DNA of 64,000 nucleotides from the NCBI GenBank assembly GCA_958296055.1, contig CATQHS010000001.1, forward strand, positions 880,277 through 944,276. Reading direction: 5' to 3'. This document shows positions 61,674-64,000 of the stretch, in pieces. Numbering within the stretch: position 1 is the first letter of the stretch; each line of letters begins with the position of its first letter. Made by a program: the position numbers and the translations under genes. Under the pieces are notes generated by a model. It saw only the letters and a program-made list of their open reading frames with translations. It was not told where the DNA came from and searched no databases. The stretch comes from an uncultured Acidimicrobiales bacterium. GTDB lineage: Bacteria > Actinomycetota > Acidimicrobiia > Acidimicrobiales > Aldehydirespiratoraceae.

Positions 61674-62665
61674 GCGAACTCCCGCCCCCCGACTGGTATC
61701 CCGACCCCGAGGACGACCGCCAGTACCGGTACTGGGACGGCGAGAGGTGGACCGAGCACCACGCCCCCCGCCGGCTCGACAACAAGCCGAGGCCGACGGG
61801 CAAGCTGATCAGGGACTCCGCCTCGATGATCCGGCGCCACTGGCGGGTCTATGTCGTCGTGGTGGCCGTGGGCGCGGCGGTCGCGGCCGTTATCACCGAG
61901 CTGGGCTACAGGGCTTGGCTCAGCTCTTGGAACACAGCTTTTGGCGGGCAACTGGAAGAGATCATGAACCGGCTCACTTCGCCGGGCTTCGATCCCACCA
62001 CCCAGGAGAGCCAGGACTACTTCTCCTCCATCGACTTCGATCCGAGCTTGGGGGCGTTGGGCCGGGGGGCTCTGGGGGGTCTGCTCATGGCAGTGGCTCC
62101 CCTGCTCGGGGTGGCATCCATGGCTCGGGCCGCCGTCACTGATCTCCGGGGCCGCACCCCGGCCGCGAGCGACGCTCTCCGGGGCGGGCTGGGCCGGCTG
62201 CCCCGAGTCCTAGGCGTTTGGCTCCAGATCTTCGCTGTCATGGCGGCGGTGGGGACGGTGGTGGTGATCGCAGCCAGATTCTCCCCCCTGCTTGCTCTCC
62301 CGCTGGGCCTGGCGGCTCTGGTCCTCTTCGTGGCCGCCTTTCCGGTTATGAGCATGGCTGGGACGACGGCCGCCGTCGGCCCCAAGACGTTGTCGCTGCG
62401 TTATGCCCACTCGCTGGTGAGAGGCACCTACTGGCCGACTTTCGGTCGGTTGCTGGTGATAGCCCTTCTGACCGGGGTGTTCGCCTTGGTCGTCGGCTTG
62501 GCCTTTTTTGCGATATCTCCAGGAGACGCGCTGGACCCCTCCGGAGGCTCGCTTATCATCAACATGGTGAGCTACTTCCTGAACTCGGCCATAGGACTGA
62601 CCGCTACCATCCCGTCGGTGCTCCTCTACCGCGACCTCGGCGGCGAAACCCCCACCGACCCGTGA
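61670..62665 (+). CDS. DUF2510 membrane protein (paralogue 2)
   Basis: The 331-residue protein is a tandem duplicate of the preceding gene. The first 60 residues are nearly identical to paralogue 1, also at DNA level, and the membrane part has diverged while keeping helix positions. The extracytoplasmic loop after TM1 (GQLEEIMNRLTSPGFDP) is a conserved feature of both. The function is unknown. The near-identical 5' ends suggest a recent duplication or gene conversion. Confidence 0.8.
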   Translation: MSELPPPDWYPDPEDDRQYRYWDGERWTEHHAPRRLDNKPRPTGKLIRDSASMIRRHWRVYVVVVAVGAAVAAVITELGYRAWLSSWNTAFGGQLEEIMNRLTSPGFDPTTQESQDYFSSIDFDPSLGALGRGALGGLLMAVAPLLGVASMARAAVTDLRGRTPAASDALRGGLGRLPRVLGVWLQIFAVMAAVGTVVVIAARFSPLLALPLGLAALVLFVAAFPVMSMAGTTAAVGPKTLSLRYAHSLVRGTYWPTFGRLLVIALLTGVFALVVGLAFFAISPGDALDPSGGSLIINMVSYFLNSAIGLTATIPSVLLYRDLGGETPTDP

Positions 62666-62717
62666 GAACCCGACGGCACCTCTTGGCGATATCAAAATGT
62701 CGCCATATCATGATTGC

Positions 62718-62927
62718 ATGACCAAGCAGACGACAGTGCGGCTCCCGGACGAGCTGGCCGACCAAGCCGAGGCCGTGGCCCGCATCCAGGACACCAGCAT
62801 GAACCAACTGATCATCGACTCCCTCGCCAAGGAGATCGACCGAGTGCGGTCTGACCACGACTTCACGAACCGAGCTAGACGGCTGCTCGAGCGCGACAAG
62901 GAGCTTCTCGAACGCCTGGCCAAGTGA
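62718..62927 (+). CDS. Ribbon-helix-helix antitoxin-like protein
   Basis: The 69-residue protein starts MTKQTTVRLPDELADQAE, a ribbon-helix-helix strand and helix, with a second helix SMNQLIIDSLAKEI and a charged C-terminal tail. Such proteins are usually antitoxins or small repressors. The upstream bases contain GGCGA and TCGCC in inverted orientation around the likely promoter and could be an operator. No toxin gene follows; the next gene encodes a permease. Confidence 0.75.
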   Translation: MTKQTTVRLPDELADQAEAVARIQDTSMNQLIIDSLAKEIDRVRSDHDFTNRARRLLERDKELLERLAK

Positions 62928-62982
62928 CCAGGTACCTCGATCGCCAACCTATTGTCTTGGATCGAATGGGAACTGACTGCCG

Positions 62983-63990
62983 ATGACATCGCCGTCTGCT
63001 GCCGCCTTGCTTCTGGCCGAGATGGTCGCCCTGCTGCTGGGGGTCACGTTCTTGATCTCCCTGCTGCGGCGGCGGCTGGGCGACGAGACGATCCAGCGGT
63101 GGATGGGAGGCCCGCCGCACAAGGCCGCCCTCAAGGGGATCGCCCTGGGCGCGGTCACCCCCTTCTGCACCTACTCGGCCATCCCGGTGCTGCTGGGCAT
63201 GCGCCAGGCCGGGGTGAGGCCGGCCGGCTACACCGCCTTCCTGTTCGCCGCGCCGGTGGTCGACCCCATCCTGGTCGGCGCCCTGGCCATCATCATCGGC
63301 CCGGCCGGAGCGGGGGTGTACACCGTGGCCGCCTTCACCGCCGCCTTCACGCTGGCCCTGATCGTCGACGCCATCGACATCACCCCCCACCTCAAGCCGG
63401 TCCCGGCCCTAGCCCCGGCATCGGCCCCCTCCCCGGTGCCGGCGGCGATAACCGAACCGGCCCCGGCGTTGGCGCCATCGGCGGCGGCAGTGCCCGGGGC
63501 AGGGGTGCCAGCGCCGACCGGCTCATCCGCACCCCCAGCATCGTGCCCGTCGTCGGACCCGGAGCCGTGGCGGGGATGGCGGGCCGAGGCCCCGGCGGCG
63601 TGGCAGCGAGCCCTGGGGCTGCTGCGGGGCATGGCCTGGCTCATCGTCATCGGCGTCGCCGTCGGCCTGGGCATAAGCCTGGCCATGCCCGCCGACTCCC
63701 TGGCGGGCATCGCCGGCTCGCAGAGCCCGCTGGCCATCCCGATCGCCGCGGCCGTGGGCGTCCCGTTCTACGTGGGCACCGAGCTGTTCGTGCCCATCGG
63801 CGACGCCCTCCGAACCAGCGGGGTGGGCGTCGGGGCCATCGTGGCCCTCACCATCGCCGGGGCCGGGGCCAACCTGCCCGAGTTCGCCCTGCTCACCAAG
63901 CTGGCCCGAGGCCGTCTGGTGGCCGCCTTCTTCGCCTACGTGTTCTTCGTGGCCGTCGTCGGCGGCCTCGTCACCGATCTGGTCCTCTGA
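62983..63990 (+). CDS. Permease of the ArsP/DUF318 family
   Basis: The 335-residue protein has eight or so membrane helices in two blocks, split by a long Pro/Ala-rich loop (about 145-205). The family segment GIALGAVTPFCTYSAIPVLLGM carries a CTYS motif and FAAPVVDPILVGAL follows. The second block has VGVPFYVGTELFVPI. Members are predicted permeases; some export organoarsenicals, and the substrate here is unknown. The gene is complete, ending 10 bp before the window edge. Confidence 0.85.
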   Translation: MTSPSAAALLLAEMVALLLGVTFLISLLRRRLGDETIQRWMGGPPHKAALKGIALGAVTPFCTYSAIPVLLGMRQAGVRPAGYTAFLFAAPVVDPILVGALAIIIGPAGAGVYTVAAFTAAFTLALIVDAIDITPHLKPVPALAPASAPSPVPAAITEPAPALAPSAAAVPGAGVPAPTGSSAPPASCPSSDPEPWRGWRAEAPAAWQRALGLLRGMAWLIVIGVAVGLGISLAMPADSLAGIAGSQSPLAIPIAAAVGVPFYVGTELFVPIGDALRTSGVGVGAIVALTIAGAGANLPEFALLTKLARGRLVAAFFAYVFFVAVVGGLVTDLVL

Positions 63991-64000
63991 CTACCGGCTG

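Overview
The window is a chromosomal segment of a high-GC Gram-positive bacterium. It is almost certainly an actinomycete relative, and my best guess is an uncultured member of the Acidimicrobiia. Pointers are the DUF2510 membrane proteins, the DUF222-HNH protein, the homodimeric AceE, the SenX3-like kinase in a pst locus, GpgS, the TIGR03252-type HhH-GPD protein and the very GC-rich third codon positions. No rRNA, tRNA, integrase or transposase was recognised. The taxonomic placement is inference.

Layout. 1-12.2 kb is core metabolism: a membrane protein, an M24 peptidase, a fused LipB-LipA protein, E2 acyltransferase, dihydrolipoyl dehydrogenase, a LapA-like protein, a YfcH-type epimerase, RNase H and AceE. 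Together these supply most of a pyruvate dehydrogenase complex and its lipoylation. 12.2-19.7 kb is an accessory patch with an HhH-GPD protein, a DUF4143 ATPase behind 22-bp tandem repeats, a NYN nuclease with a broken copy beside it, and two paralogous thioredoxin-like lipoproteins. Each of those lipoproteins is interrupted at the active-site position by an in-frame TGA followed by hairpins, so they are probably selenoproteins. A TacA-TacT type toxin-antitoxin pair sits between them. 19.7-26.3 kb is a phosphate locus: pstSCAB, phoU and a PhoR/SenX3-type kinase without a response regulator.

27.6-43.1 kb holds a DUF222-HNH protein and then a long co-directional array. It starts with an SspABCD-like DNA phosphorothioation set (cysteine desulfurase, DUF4007, large ATPase, PAPS-reductase-like). 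It continues into an AT-richer six-gene operon: PLD-helicase, a small protein, a DndD-like zinc-hook ATPase, an unknown, a DUF262 protein and a two-TM protein. 43.2-48.1 kb returns to core genes (acyl-CoA dehydrogenase, sufC, sufS, sufU). 48.1-51.7 kb is a Gabija-like pair (OLD/TOPRIM nuclease and UvrD-like helicase). 51.7-53.8 kb is core again (DHPS-like protein and GpgS). 54.0-60.6 kb is a second AT-rich operon: an SspE-like DUF262/DUF1524 protein, a second PAPS-reductase-like protein, a GHKL ATPase, an unknown and a DUF6339-like protein. I do not recognise this gene set as a described system. 60.7-64 kb holds two DUF2510 membrane paralogues, an RHH antitoxin-like protein and a permease.

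Three defence blocks are therefore slotted cleanly between GC-rich housekeeping genes. A second theme is tandem duplication of short segments (17-42 bp) at gene starts and junctions, the clearest being the triplicated sufC-sufS overlap. The strongest leads are the paired UGA-containing thioredoxin-like genes, the 54.0-60.6 kb operon, and the extended SspABCD locus.
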